A stretch of 64,000 bases of DNA from Drosophila persimilis (Eukaryota; Arthropoda; Insecta; Diptera; Drosophilidae): the NCBI RefSeq assembly GCF_003286085.1, contig NW_020825313.1, positions 2,108,001-2,172,000 of the forward strand, in the 5' to 3' direction. The notes under the pieces are model-generated. The model worked only from the letters and a program-made list of their open reading frames with translations, searched no databases and was not told where the DNA came from. Each line of letters starts with the position of its first letter. Positions within the stretch are counted from its first letter, which is position 1. Below are positions 20,499 through 30,404 of the stretch, piece by piece. The position numbers and the translations under genes were made by a program.

Positions 20499-20510
20499 TT
20501 ACTTCTATAA
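20499..20510. repeat. LOA element 1 target-site duplication, right
   Basis: TTACTTCTATAA, identical to 15,413-15,424. Confidence 0.85.
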
Positions 20511-20716
20511 AGATTCTGGTGAAAACAGCTGATTTTTTGACCTAGCAGCTGTTGCACTGCAAATGTTATCATTGCCGTGGTTAAACGCGCAAAATTTAGC
20601 GGGTATTAAGCCACGTTCATCTGGTTAAGACAAAACTAAGGAATTCCAGGAAACTAAGCAGAACCAATAGCACTCTGTGCATAAGGTAAAGTTTTATGGT
20701 CAGTGAAGGGATATTA

Positions 20717-21066
20717 CACCAAATTTTTTTTTACATGGTAAATTGGTTCGTGAAAAAACCGTGTAAAAAAACGACATTGATCGTATGCAAAAATAGGTGA
20801 TTGGTTCCTTGTTTTTAAAGCCTATTAAAATTAGGGAAACAATTAGGAAACTTTGGAAAAACAAATTTACGTATAGAAAAATTTCTTTACTAATCACGTC
20901 TGATTGCATTGATACTTCAGTTTCTAGCTGCTTGTGAGCTGTGTGTTTTTATTTTAAACCGTGCTGAATGAAATAAAATCGTTTAAAAAATTAAAAATTT
21001 GTTATTTTCTAACCGTGTTATTTGCAATCCGTGTATAAAATGAGCGTGTAAAAACGGAATTAGGTG
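20717..21066. repeat. MITE-like element, TA-flanked, copy A
   Basis: About 350 bp. It starts CACCAAATT and ends AATTAGGTG (inverse CACCTAATT), with TA on each side (20,715-20,716 and 21,067-21,068), as expected for a Tc1/mariner-type non-autonomous element. It contains repeated CCGTGTAAAAA/CCGTGTATAAA motifs and no transposase. Confidence 0.45.
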
Positions 21067-21129
21067 TACTAGTTTTTGTTTAAATATACAGGTATGGCTT
21101 GCGAAGTCTTTGTTAAAGTTAGCAGCACT

Positions 21130-21620
21130 GGCGCCTAGTGCTCAGAGACTATAAGAGCTAGAACAACCACATTGTGTATCCAGATTTCTGTAATATGTCA
21201 GGTGTTACAAGTGTTTTTCAAAATCCGCCCCCTTCCGCCCCCACAAAGGACGAAAATCTGTGGCATCCACAATTTGAACGATATAAGAAAACCAAAAGCG
21301 CAGAATCGCAGAGAATGACAATATCTTTTAGACTGCAGAATCTGAACCAGATCGTATCATTATTACAGCCAAAATGAAGGAAAAATTTCATTCAATCTCG
21401 CTCTGTCTCTCTCTAACACACACGTTTCATGGTCGGCTTTACCTACTGCTAAAAATCCTAGATCTCAGAGACTATATGAGCTAGAGCAACCAAATTTGGT
21501 GTCCACACTCCTGTGGTATCGAACCTGCACAAGTGTATTTCAAAATTTCGCCCCACCCCCTTCCGCTCCCATAAAGGACGTTTCGTTCAGGTACCACGCA
21601 AAACCAATGAACCAATGTTT
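21130..21620 (+). repeat. DINE-1-like repeat core, copy A
   Basis: Contains GTGCTCAGAGACTATAAGAG, CCGCCCCCACAAAGGACGAA, TGTGGCATCCACAATTTGAA and AGACTGCAGAATCTGAACCA blocks, partly repeated again at 21,465-21,610. The same blocks recur at 25,845-26,330, 37,055-37,531, 37,545-38,006, 54,280-54,430 and 58,085-58,190. Confidence 0.7.
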
Positions 21621-21739
21621 GTCAACAACGAGGCAAGTTTTTGTCTCCCGGCTAGATGCTTTTATATAAGTCAGAATAAAGGTGAAGGTGGAGAAGTTGA
21701 GTCCTCTTCAAAAACTTTCTCTCTTCACCAGTCAAGATT

Positions 21740-22520
21740 ACTTCTAGAGTAACGCAGGGCAGCCATATAGGCCCCTTACTTTTCACACTCTTGACTTGCC
21801 TTCGGTATTAGCATACTCTCGAGTACTCATGTATGCGGATGATGTTAAGCTCTGTGTCCAGTAAATAACATTTCATTTCATTCTCACTTGCAATCCGATC
21901 TTAATAATTCGACGTTCTGGACCTCCGGATATTGCCTACATTTGGGGTTCCCGCCACAATGACGAGTTTTGCTTCACGGCTGGCCCGTGACCTCATATCT
22001 AATGATGTTAAATCGGTCGACTTAAGGTGGAGAGGTTTAACTTCTCTTTTGCCAGGGAGATACCTTCACTTAAGATAAGCGTCTCCCTAACTCCATTCGA
22101 CACCATTTGTTCTGCCAAATTTTGGCCGGAGCTTAAGCCTAAGAAGATGAATAGGACCCCATAGCTATTCCAAGTCAGAATCAGCCAAATGTTCCATTCT
22201 CATCTCCCTTCCAAAAGAACTAATTTCTCTTTATCTCTTTACCTTCTGCGGATATCTCAATTTATGAGCAGCACTTGTCCGCTTTAAATGTTGCTTCTTC
22301 CTCGCTATCAGATAAAGATCATAAGGTTAAGGTTACCTTTAGAGTACCTAAGGGCAGCCATCTAGGCCCCTCACACTTCATACTCTTTATTAATGACTTG
22401 CCTTCGGTATTAGCATACTCTCGAGTACTAATGTATACGGATGATGCTAAGCTCTGTGTTCAGTGTAAGGATACTTCACTTCAATCCGGCTTGCAATCCG
22501 ATTTCAATAACTTTTAGCCA
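21740..22520 (+). pseudogene. LINE remnant (ORF1 and RT pieces), copy A
   Basis: The end of a reverse transcriptase palm is seen twice, at about 21,750-21,870 and 22,350-22,510: FILFINDLPSV, YSRVLMYTDDAKLCVQ (the YADD box, here with T) and SGLQSDFNNF. Between them lies ORF1/leader sequence with the GGACCTCCGGATATTGCC block also found at 54,570. The order is scrambled, so this is two overlapping truncated copies of the family present at 54,470-57,874. Confidence 0.6.
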
Positions 22521-22574
22521 TGGTGTTGTGCAAATTATCTAGATCTAGCTCATAATCATCTATAACTGCGATCA

Positions 22575-22720
22575 AAAAAATAAACAACAATTATTATAAC
22601 GAATCTTTCATAAGATCACTATTAATAAAATATCAAAAATGTTCACTACTGTTTATACCAGGTCAAAAAAATATTGAAGGAAATAAGCTAATTGACCTAA
22701 GCGCCAAATCTGCTTATAAT
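22575..22720 (+). pseudogene. LINE RNase H fragment, copy A
   Basis: Nucleotide relative of 14,470-14,600 (ACAACAATTATTATAACGAA, then TATACCAGGTCAAAAAAATA). No intact frame remains. Confidence 0.45.
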
Positions 22721-22739
22721 ACTTTGTGGATATGAATGA

Positions 22740-23143
22740 GTGGACTGTATAAATTTTACTAGGTTTTAAGTAATATATTTGATGATTATATAATATCGGT
22801 GATATCTGTGCGGCTGTATATCGATATGCAGGCGGTTGGTTATGAATCTATTTTCCTACTTACTTCCACTTCACAAAAGAAGTCGAGCCAAAACGGAATT
22901 GAAAGATCACACGATGCGACGGTCCAATGCAAAACAGTACACATCGATGTATGCGTGTGCAGCTGCGGGCTTTAGCTATATGTGTGAGAACGTTACAGCT
23001 ATGTTTTGGACACAAGCAATAACAACACAGCTATGCGCGTAAAAATAGTTACTTAAGCGGTGCAATACAATCATGAGCATATGAATAGGTCAGTTGTAAT
23101 ATAAATGAACATTGAACAAAACTACGTGTCTAATTTCTGAACA
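22740..23143 (-). repeat. roo-like BEL/Pao LTR, copy A
   Basis: Minus-strand start TGTTCAGAAATTAGACACG at 23,143 lies just after a BEL/Pao integrase end, and the TGTTCA...ACACG start resembles roo-type LTRs. The other boundary is uncertain. Copy B is at about 27,490-27,831. Confidence 0.5.
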
Positions 23144-23520
23144 TACCGGCTTCCCTGAACGACTGTTCAGAACAAGGAAAGCACAGCAACTTTGGTAATA
23201 GTAAACTCGATAACTCGATTGGTAAACTCGAACCCTCTCGTCTTGGCCACGGTTATGTTGGTGGACTCCTGCTGCCATTTCGTGCGAGGTTGCAAGGGAG
23301 CAAGATATTCAAGACTCCGTTTCCAGAATTCTTGAATCTTGGCTTGCAATTGTCTCCAACGCTGCAGTCTGTTAATGTTGACGTCTAACAAGGACGGCTC
23401 CGGCACCGACATGTGAGGTTGAACTGTAAGAAAATGAGCGCGGGTAAGGCGATCCAAGCTTTGATCGCTGGGCGTACACAGTGGGCGAGAGTTGAGTAAA
23501 CCTTCAATATGGGTTTAAAT
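23144..23520 (-). pseudogene. Second BEL/Pao element: integrase C-terminal module
   Basis: A 96-aa open stretch (23,167-23,457) reads LTRAHFLTVQPHMSVPEPSL, INRLQRWRQLQAKIQEFWKR and LEYLAPLQPRTKWQQ, the DUF5641-type end of a BEL/Pao integrase. The frame is lost before the VKDxxxPPxxWxxG part. It belongs with 23,694-24,539 and is clearly a different family from the complex at 769-11,359. Confidence 0.7.
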
Positions 23521-23693
23521 TGTTGAATATTCCTCGAAAGTCAACGCACTGCTACCAATTACTCAGCACAGGTGGAGCTTGATAGATCGTACGCCGGTCT
23601 CCCAAATACCTCCAAATGCGGGGCAGACGGCGGAATGAAGTTCCAGTTGATTTCCTGACTCGTCAGAAAATTAGCAATTTCCTCGTCCTGACT

Positions 23694-24539
23694 TTAAGAT
23701 ACAGCTATCCGTTGCATCTCCGTTAGTTCCTTTCTGGCTCCATGGAATGTTGTGCCATTGTCTGAGTAAAAATCGGATATAGGGCCACTTCGAGACAATA
23801 ACCGTTTGAAAGCGGCGATAAATGCAGGAGTGGTCAAATAACTTACGAGCTCTATATGAATTTCTTTTGTGAACAGACAAACAAAGATGGCGAACCAAGC
23901 TTTGCCAAACTTCGGTGTCCAACCTACTGATGTCTTGATGGTAACTGGTCCAGCGTAATCCAATCCAGAATGTAGAAAGCAGCGGGAGGGCTGAACGCGA
24001 AAGGCGGGAAGATCAGCCATGAGTTGTGTGCTCGTACCTTTGCGCTGGAGGAAACAAATCTTGCAGTTCAATACAATTTTGCGGACTATGTTACGGGCTC
24101 CAAGGATCCAATACTTCTGTCTCAACGTGTGGAACATAAGTTCGACTCCAACGTGTAGCGATGGGACGTGCTGGTGTCTAGCTAGTAAAATAGCGACTGG
24201 TGATTCCTTTGGAAGAAGTATGGGATGTTTTGCATCATAGGTTGTCCTCGAATTTCCAATGCGTCCTCCTACGCGCAGAATTCCTTGGTCGTCAACAAAT
24301 GGAGTGTAGTGAATCAACTTGGGTTTTTGAGAAAGGGCTTGTCCAGTGCTCAGCTGTTTGTACTCCACTTGGAAGAACTCCATCTGGACATGTTTGATTA
24401 CCCTAGAGCGGGCATATTGACGCTCCCATGACGACAAAAACGATGACAGGCGGTCCTTGCAACGAAGTCGATGTACAAAGCGAAAAAAATTGCTAATTGT
24501 CCGCAAGAGATGTGACCAGGAGGAAGCTTTGTTGATCAT
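23694..24539 (-). pseudogene. Second BEL/Pao element: integrase
   Basis: A 281-aa open stretch. DDQGILRVGGRIGNSRTTYD leads into the H2C2 finger (ARHQHVPSLHVGVELMFH, LRQKYWILGARNIVRKIVLN, CKICFLQRKG). The DDE core follows, with HSGLDYAGPVTIKT, HIELVSYLTTPAFIAAFKRL and DFYSDNGTTFHGARKELTEM. The first two catalytic aspartates are visible. The frame stops before the catalytic glutamate, and a frameshift follows near 23,690. Confidence 0.8.
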
Positions 24540-25045
24540 ACAATCAAGATAATTTCCTTCATCAGATATGTGTAGATTAACTTGAGTCTCACGCGACTGT
24601 AGATGACAGCGGCGTGTGCCGGTAAATGATCTTCAGCTACAAACTGTTGCCAACGTGCACATAGCTGCGCTGGTAGTGATTCGTTCCATTCGACCGAGCT
24701 CAGCCAACTATTTTAAAGGAGAACATTTAGAATTACAGTTGTGGGGGCAAGCAACCCCGGTGGATCGTAGATCTTGGCAAGCTCAGACAGCAAAATCCAT
24801 TTTGTCATAGCACTTGGGGCATCAGGTCAACTTGAAGGAAAGCTCGCCTACAGCCGTGTACCATCGTATTTCAAGAACCTTGACATATTGAGTTGGACTT
24901 TCTTCCTGTAGAGCTTCAAGCGGATACTCACAAATTTTCTTTGGCAGCGAATTGAGTAGTGACCAACAACTTGAACTCCATTTTCGAAGTTTAAATTGAG
25001 CTTGGCTCAATAGTCAAATTAATTCATCTTTGAGTGCATTGAGAT
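24540..25045 (-). pseudogene. Second BEL/Pao element: RT/RNase H scraps
   Basis: Only a 62-aa frame (24,822-25,010) is readable: AQFKLRKWSSSCWSLLNSLP is the post-RT block typical of BEL/Pao. The RNase H region is heavily deleted between 24,540 and 24,820, and the left edge meets segmental duplication copy B. Confidence 0.55.
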
Positions 25046-25457
25046 CAGATAATTTAGTAATTCTAAAACAGGTTGACTTTTTGCGTCAACAAAATCTTGT
25101 GCGCTAAGGAAAATGGAATTAGACAAATTTTTGATTACCTTAAAGTTGAAAATATTCAGAAATTGAATGCAAATATAGCGATATTAATCCAATTTAATAA
25201 AGGGGGAAAATATCAGCGACAGCACTAGTTTTGGAAGGCTTACTTCCATAAAGATTCTTGTGAAAACATCTGATTTTTTGACCTGGCAGCTGTTGCACTG
25301 CAACTGTTATCATTGCCGTGGTTAAACGCGCAAAATTTAGCGGGTATTAAGCCACGTTCATCTGGTTAAGACAAAACTAAGGAATTCCAGGAAACTAAGC
25401 AGAACCAATAGCATTCTGTGCATAAGGTAAAGTTTTATGGTCAGTGAAGGGATATTA

Positions 25458-25780
25458 CACCAAATTTTTTTTTAGATGGTAAAAAAGACATTGATTGCAT
25501 GCAAAAATAGGTGATTGGTTCCTTGTTTTTAAAGCCTATTAAAATTAGGGAAACAATTAGGAAACTTTGGAAAAACAAATTTACGTATAGAAAAATTTCT
25601 TTACTAATCACGTCTGATTGCATTGATACTTCAGTTTCTAGCTGCTTGTGAGCTGTGTGTTTTTATTTTAAACCGTGCTGAATGAAATAAAATCGTTTAA
25701 AAAATAAAAAATTTGTTATTTTCTAACCGTGTTATTTGCAATCCGTGTATAAAATGAGCGTGTAAAAACGGAATTAGGTG
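25458..25780. repeat. MITE-like element, copy B
   Basis: Same termini (CACCAAATT/AATTAGGTG) and TA flanks as copy A, shortened by about 30 bp near the left end. Confidence 0.45.
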
Positions 25781-25844
25781 TACTAGTTTTTATTTAAATA
25801 TACAGGTATGGCTTGCGAAGTCTTTGTTAAAGTTAGCAGCACTG

Positions 25845-26330
25845 GCGCCTAGTGCTCAGAGACTATAAGAGCTAGAACAACCACATTGTGTATCCAGATT
25901 TCTGTAATATGTCAGGTGTTACAAGTGTTTTTCAAAATCCGCCCCCTTCCGCCCCCACAAAGGACGAAAATCTGTGGCATCCACAATTTGAACGATATAA
26001 GAAAACCAAAGGCGCAGAATCGCAGAGAATGACAATATCTTTTAGACTGCAGAATCTGAACCAGATCGTATCATTATTACAGCCAAAATGAAGGAAAAAT
26101 TTCATTCAATCTCGCTCTGTCTCTCTCTAACACACACGTTTCATGGTCGGGTTTGCCTACTGCTAAAAGTGAGCGCCTAGATCTAGACTATAAGAGATAG
26201 AGCAATCAAATTTGGTATCCACACTCCTGTGGTATCGAACCTTCACAGTGTATCTCAAAATTTCGCCCCACCCCTTTCCGCTCCCATAAAGGACGTTCCG
26301 TTCAGGTACCACGCAAAACCAATGGTGGGG
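25845..26330 (+). repeat. DINE-1-like repeat core, copy B
   Basis: Copy B counterpart of 21,130-21,620, with few substitutions. Confidence 0.65.
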
Positions 26331-26459
26331 GTTCTCAACAACGAAGCAAGTTTTTGTCTCCCGGCTATATGCTTTTATATAAGTCAGAATAAAGGTGAAG
26401 GTGGAGAAGTTGAGTCTTCTTCAAAAACTTCCTCTCTTCACCATTCAAGATTACTTCTA

Positions 26460-27255
26460 GAATACCGCAGGGCAGCCATATAGGCCCCTTACTTTTCACA
26501 CTCTTGACTTGCCTTCGGTATTAGCACACTCTCGAGTACTCATGTATGCGGATGATGTTAAGCTCTGTGTCCAGCAAATAACATTTCATTTCATTCTCGC
26601 TTGCAATCCGATCTTAATAATTCGACGTTCTGGACCTCCGGATATTGCCTACATTTGGGGTTCCCGCCACAATGACGAGTTTTGCTTCACGGCTGGCCCA
26701 TGACCTCATTTAATTATGATGTTAGTGCTTTTTATAAAAAACAAAATAAAACCGTCGGCTTAAGGTGGAGAGGTTTAACTCCTCTTTTGCCAGGGAGATA
26801 CCTTCACTTAAGATAAGCATCTCCCTAACTCCATTCGACACCATTTGTTCTGCCAAATTTTGGCCGGAGCTTAAGCCTAAGAAGATAAATAGGACCCCAT
26901 AGCTATTCCAAGTCAGAATCAGCCAAATGTTCCATTCTCATCTCCCTTCCAAAAGAACTAATTTCTCTTTATCTCTTTACCTTCTGCGGATATCTCAATT
27001 TATGAGCAGCACTTGTCCGCTTTAAATGTTGCTTCTTCCTCGCTATCAGATAAAGATCATAAGGTTAAGGTTACCTTTAGAGTACCTAAGGGCAGCTATC
27101 TAGGCCCCTCACACTTCATACTCTTTATTAATGACTTGCCTTCGGTATTAGCATACTCTCGAGTACTAATGTATACGGATGATGCTAAGCTCTGTGTTCA
27201 GTGTAAGGATACTTCACTTCAATCCGGCTTGCAATCCGATTTCAATAACTTTTAG
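26460..27255 (+). pseudogene. LINE remnant (ORF1 and RT pieces), copy B
   Basis: Counterpart of 21,740-22,520: RT palm end with FILFINDLPSV and YSRVLMYTDDAKLCVQ at 27,115-27,250, and an earlier piece with VLMYADDVKLCVQ at 26,510-26,580. It is non-functional. Confidence 0.6.
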
Positions 27256-27312
27256 CCATGGTGTTGTGCAAATTATCTAGATCTAGCTCATAATCATCTA
27301 TAACTGCGATCA

Positions 27313-27460
27313 AAAAAATAAACAAAAATTATTATAACGAATCTATCATAAGATCACTATTAATAAAATATCAAAAATGTTCACTACGGTTTATACCAGG
27401 TCAAAAAAATATTGAAGGAAATAAGCTAATTGACCTAAGCGCCAAATCTGCTTATAATAC
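27313..27460 (+). pseudogene. LINE RNase H fragment, copy B
   Basis: Counterpart of 22,575-22,720. Confidence 0.4.
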
Positions 27461-27489
27461 TTTGTGGATATGAATGAGTGGACTGTATA

Positions 27490-28107
27490 AATTTTACTAG
27501 GTTTTACAGCGATATGCAGGCGGTTGGTTATGAATATATTTTCCTACTTACTTCCACTTCACAAAAGAAGTTGAGCCAAAAGGGAGTTGAAAGATCACAC
27601 GATGCGACGGTCCAATGCAAAACCGTACACATCGATGTATGCGTGTGAAGCTGCGGGCTTTAGCTATATGTGTGAGAACGTTACAGCTATGTTTTGGACA
27701 CAAGCAATAACAACACAGCTATGCGCGTAAAAATAGTTACTTAAACGGTGCAATACAATCATGAGCATATGAATAGGTCAGTTGTAATATAAATGAACAT
27801 TGAACAAAACTACGCGTCTAATTTCTGAACATACCGGCTTTCCTGAACGACTGTTCAGAACAAGGAAAGCACAGCATCTTTGGGAATAGTTCTCTTGTAA
27901 ACTCCTCGGGCTGTTTTTACGGTGACCACTCGAACCCTCTCGTCTTGGCCACGGTTATGTTGGTGGAATCCTGCTGCCATTTCGTACGAGGTTGCAAGGA
28001 AGCAAGATATTCAAGACTCCGTTTCCAGAATCCTTGAATCTTGGCTTGCAATTTTCTCTAACGGTGCAGTCTGTTAATGTTGACGTCTAACAAGGACGGC
28101 TCCGGTT
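27490..28107 (-). repeat. roo-like LTR and BEL/Pao integrase end, copy B
   Basis: LTR to 27,831 and then integrase C-terminal sequence to 28,107, matching 22,740-23,403. The integrase part is broken by indels near 27,880-27,930. Confidence 0.5.
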
Positions 28108-28340
28108 ATCCTCCCCGTGGTGCAGAGACGCTGCCCGCGGGGTTTCTATGGGTTCTTCGGTGCCGGTAAGCCAGCCGCGATTACGCTCTGCTTGGCACCG
28201 TTGATGTAGTGGGATGGTCTTGTCTCTCCGGTACTTAAAAGGAGCTCCGAGCTCCTTTGCGGTGTTTTTTTTTTAATATTTTAAGTAGTGTAGTTGACGT
28301 AGTAGTTCCCACGAATATTCGGGAAGGGGTCGGTTCAGTT
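28108..28340 (-). pseudogene. LOA ORF1 5' fragment
   Basis: Closely resembles 44,390-44,770 of LOA element 2 (CCCCGTGGTGCAGAGACGCT, CAGCCGCGATTACGCTCTGC, GGAGCTCCGAGCTCC-type blocks) with an internal deletion. It joins the end of segmental duplication copy B abruptly at 28,108. Confidence 0.65.
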
Positions 28341-29040
28341 GGTCAAGTAACTCTCAATTAAGAGTAACTCAAGTAACTCAACCAATTAATAAATACTCTT
28401 TCGCAAGCTCTGAGCATAAGCCATAAACAACATTGTGACATCTTTTTATTTTTTATAACTGGAATATTTTATATCAATTTAAAATTTAAACAGGCCAAAT
28501 CTAACATTATAAAAAGGACCAACAGACATTGGTCGATATTTTGTCAATTTGTTTGCCCAAAAGAGATTTATTGTCGCCAGAAGTCTTAACCGCAAAATCG
28601 AATCCAGGATCCCCCAGCAATTGTTCAATGCTAAATTAGCTTACATTTTTTTTATATAATATAAATTATTATAATTTCACGATACGTGTCACGACTAAAA
28701 AAGTTTCGACAGATTAATTGTGGAGCTAGGGTATTCCAAATATAATCGAAATCTAAGTTTCAAAAAAATATACCGCGAAAAATTCTCAATTTTGAATTTG
28801 AAAGCTTAATATTTTCCAGACGGTAAGCTTAAACTACAAAGTGTTGGTTCCGATTTATAGCAGCAGTACACCTAGAAAGAACAAAAATTTTGAAACATTT
28901 GTAAGGCTCAAAATCTATCATAAACTGTCGGTTTGTTTCACAGCGGAAATGTGGTGTTGCGTATTGTAATAATGCATATTAAGGCCACAGAAAAAACCAC
29001 AGCATGATTACCTAATACTTAAAATTATTTCTTGAAATAG
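28341..29040 (+). other. Intron sequence before the first visible LRP4-like exon
   Basis: AT-rich with no ORF. It contains a copy of the dispersed repeat (28,780-28,870) and ends with a CTAAT branch-point-like motif (29,012-29,016) and the AG acceptor at 29,039-29,040. Confidence 0.6.
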
Positions 29041-30404
29041 GTTTTGGACTTGCATACTCAACAAAATTTGGCGCTGATCAATATGATCATAGTTCAGCAA
29101 ATGGTGACAGTAGCCATGGCGATCTTTATTTAGGCACGGTTCCAATAAATAAGTCCGGACGTCAGGATTTGTTACAGCAGACACAACTGCGTTTGGCAGG
29201 CAAGACAGCTTATCTAGGAAACGATGAGGAACTTGATGAAAATAAGTTGGCAAAAAATTTTCCTAAAAATGGGGAGAAACTTAGCTCCATTTCTGACTAC
29301 GCACCATATCAAAACCACAAAGAGTACAACAAGGAAAGCGAACATGATGGCACAGGATTTTATGATCCCACCTTTACCTTGGAAACTGTTGTCCCACATA
29401 AAACAGGTAGCTCAGGAAACTTCAACACAGGCGATATTCCAAAGTTTCGCAATATTGGTGCGCAGAAAAGTAGGACTGAAGTAATTGGCTCACGGGAAGG
29501 TGATCGAAAAATTAATTCACGTGGTCGTGAAAGCTTTCTTGGTGGACCCAATAATAAACAGAAACCCTTTAGAGTAAATTTGGCAGTGCTTGTCCAGGAT
29601 GATCCCAGTCAAATGGTTGAAACCGTTACCAGCTGCCAGAATCACAGTGATGGGTCTAGCGAGAATACCTGCAAAAATCATGAAGATATGGTCCCTAAAT
29701 TGCAAATGGACTGCGAAAAAAGTGGCGTACACGTAATGTGTCCAAAAACTTTTCGATGTATCTTTAAGTACTGGCTTTGCGACGGCGATGATGATTGTGG
29801 TGATTACTCGGATGAAACACATTGCGGAGCATACACTAACTGTACGGATGATCAATTTCAGTGCCAGAACGGCTTTTGCATTCCACGAACATGGCTCTGC
29901 GATGGTGAAAATGATTGCAAAGACTTCTCAGACGAAACGCACTGTAATCGTTCTAGCTGTACTGAAGAGCATTTCACTTGCAATGACGGATATTGCATTT
30001 CATTGGCGTTTCGGTGTGATGGCGAACGCGATTGCAATGATAACTCAGACGAGTTTAAATGTGCGGCAGTGATTAACATCTGCCCTGAAGGCGAATTTAA
30101 GTGTCGCGGTGGTTTGGGTGGCGCTGGAGGCCCTAGCGGGCAATGTATACTCAATCGTTTTCGCTGTGATGGTGATAATGATTGCGGAGACTGGAGTGAT
30201 GAAGAAAATTGCCCTCAAAAACCATCATTGTGTACATCAAATGAATACAAATGCTCAGATGGAACGTGCATTCCAAAACGCTGGAAATGTGATAAAGAGC
30301 AGGATTGTGATGGAGGTGAAGATGAAAATGACTGTGGGTTAGTTGAGCATTCATTGAATTGCGGATCTGACGAGTTTTCCTGCAACAATGGACGCTGCAT
30401 TCTG
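29041..30404 (+). CDS. Lrp4: LRP4-like exon a: N-terminal region and LDLR-A repeats 1-5 and half of 6
   Basis: The acceptor at 29,039-29,040 is supported by an upstream CTAAT motif, and the frame is open from 29,016. The first ATG in frame is 29,169 but need not be a start. Class A repeats lie at about 29,710-29,826, 29,839-29,944, 29,956-30,062, 30,079-30,212 (with a GGLGGAGGPSG insertion) and 30,229-30,336, and the sixth begins at 30,358. The donor is TCTG/GTAACA at 30,404, phase 0. Confidence 0.8.

Larger units (their letters stand above)
15230..23403. repeat. Segmental duplication copy A (interrupted by LOA element 1)
   Basis: Homologous to 25,046-28,107 in the same orientation. Shared parts are the GCGCTAAGGAAAATGGAATTA segment, MITE, DINE-like block, LINE RT and RNase H remnants, roo-like LTR and BEL integrase end. 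Copy A carries the 5.07-kb LOA insertion plus its target duplication, which accounts for the offset change from about 9.83 kb to 4.74 kb. Confidence 0.8.
25046..28107. repeat. Segmental duplication copy B
   Basis: Same contents as copy A without the LOA insertion. Small indels distinguish the copies, such as a loss of about 30 bp in the MITE near 25,480. It ends in the integrase C-terminal sequence at AACAAGGACGGCTCCGG, where LOA ORF1 sequence begins. Confidence 0.8.

Noticed and set aside
29788-30154. Alternative frames across the LDLR-A exons on both strands
   Set aside because: Shadows of the cysteine-rich receptor coding, which has clear domain signatures in its own frame.
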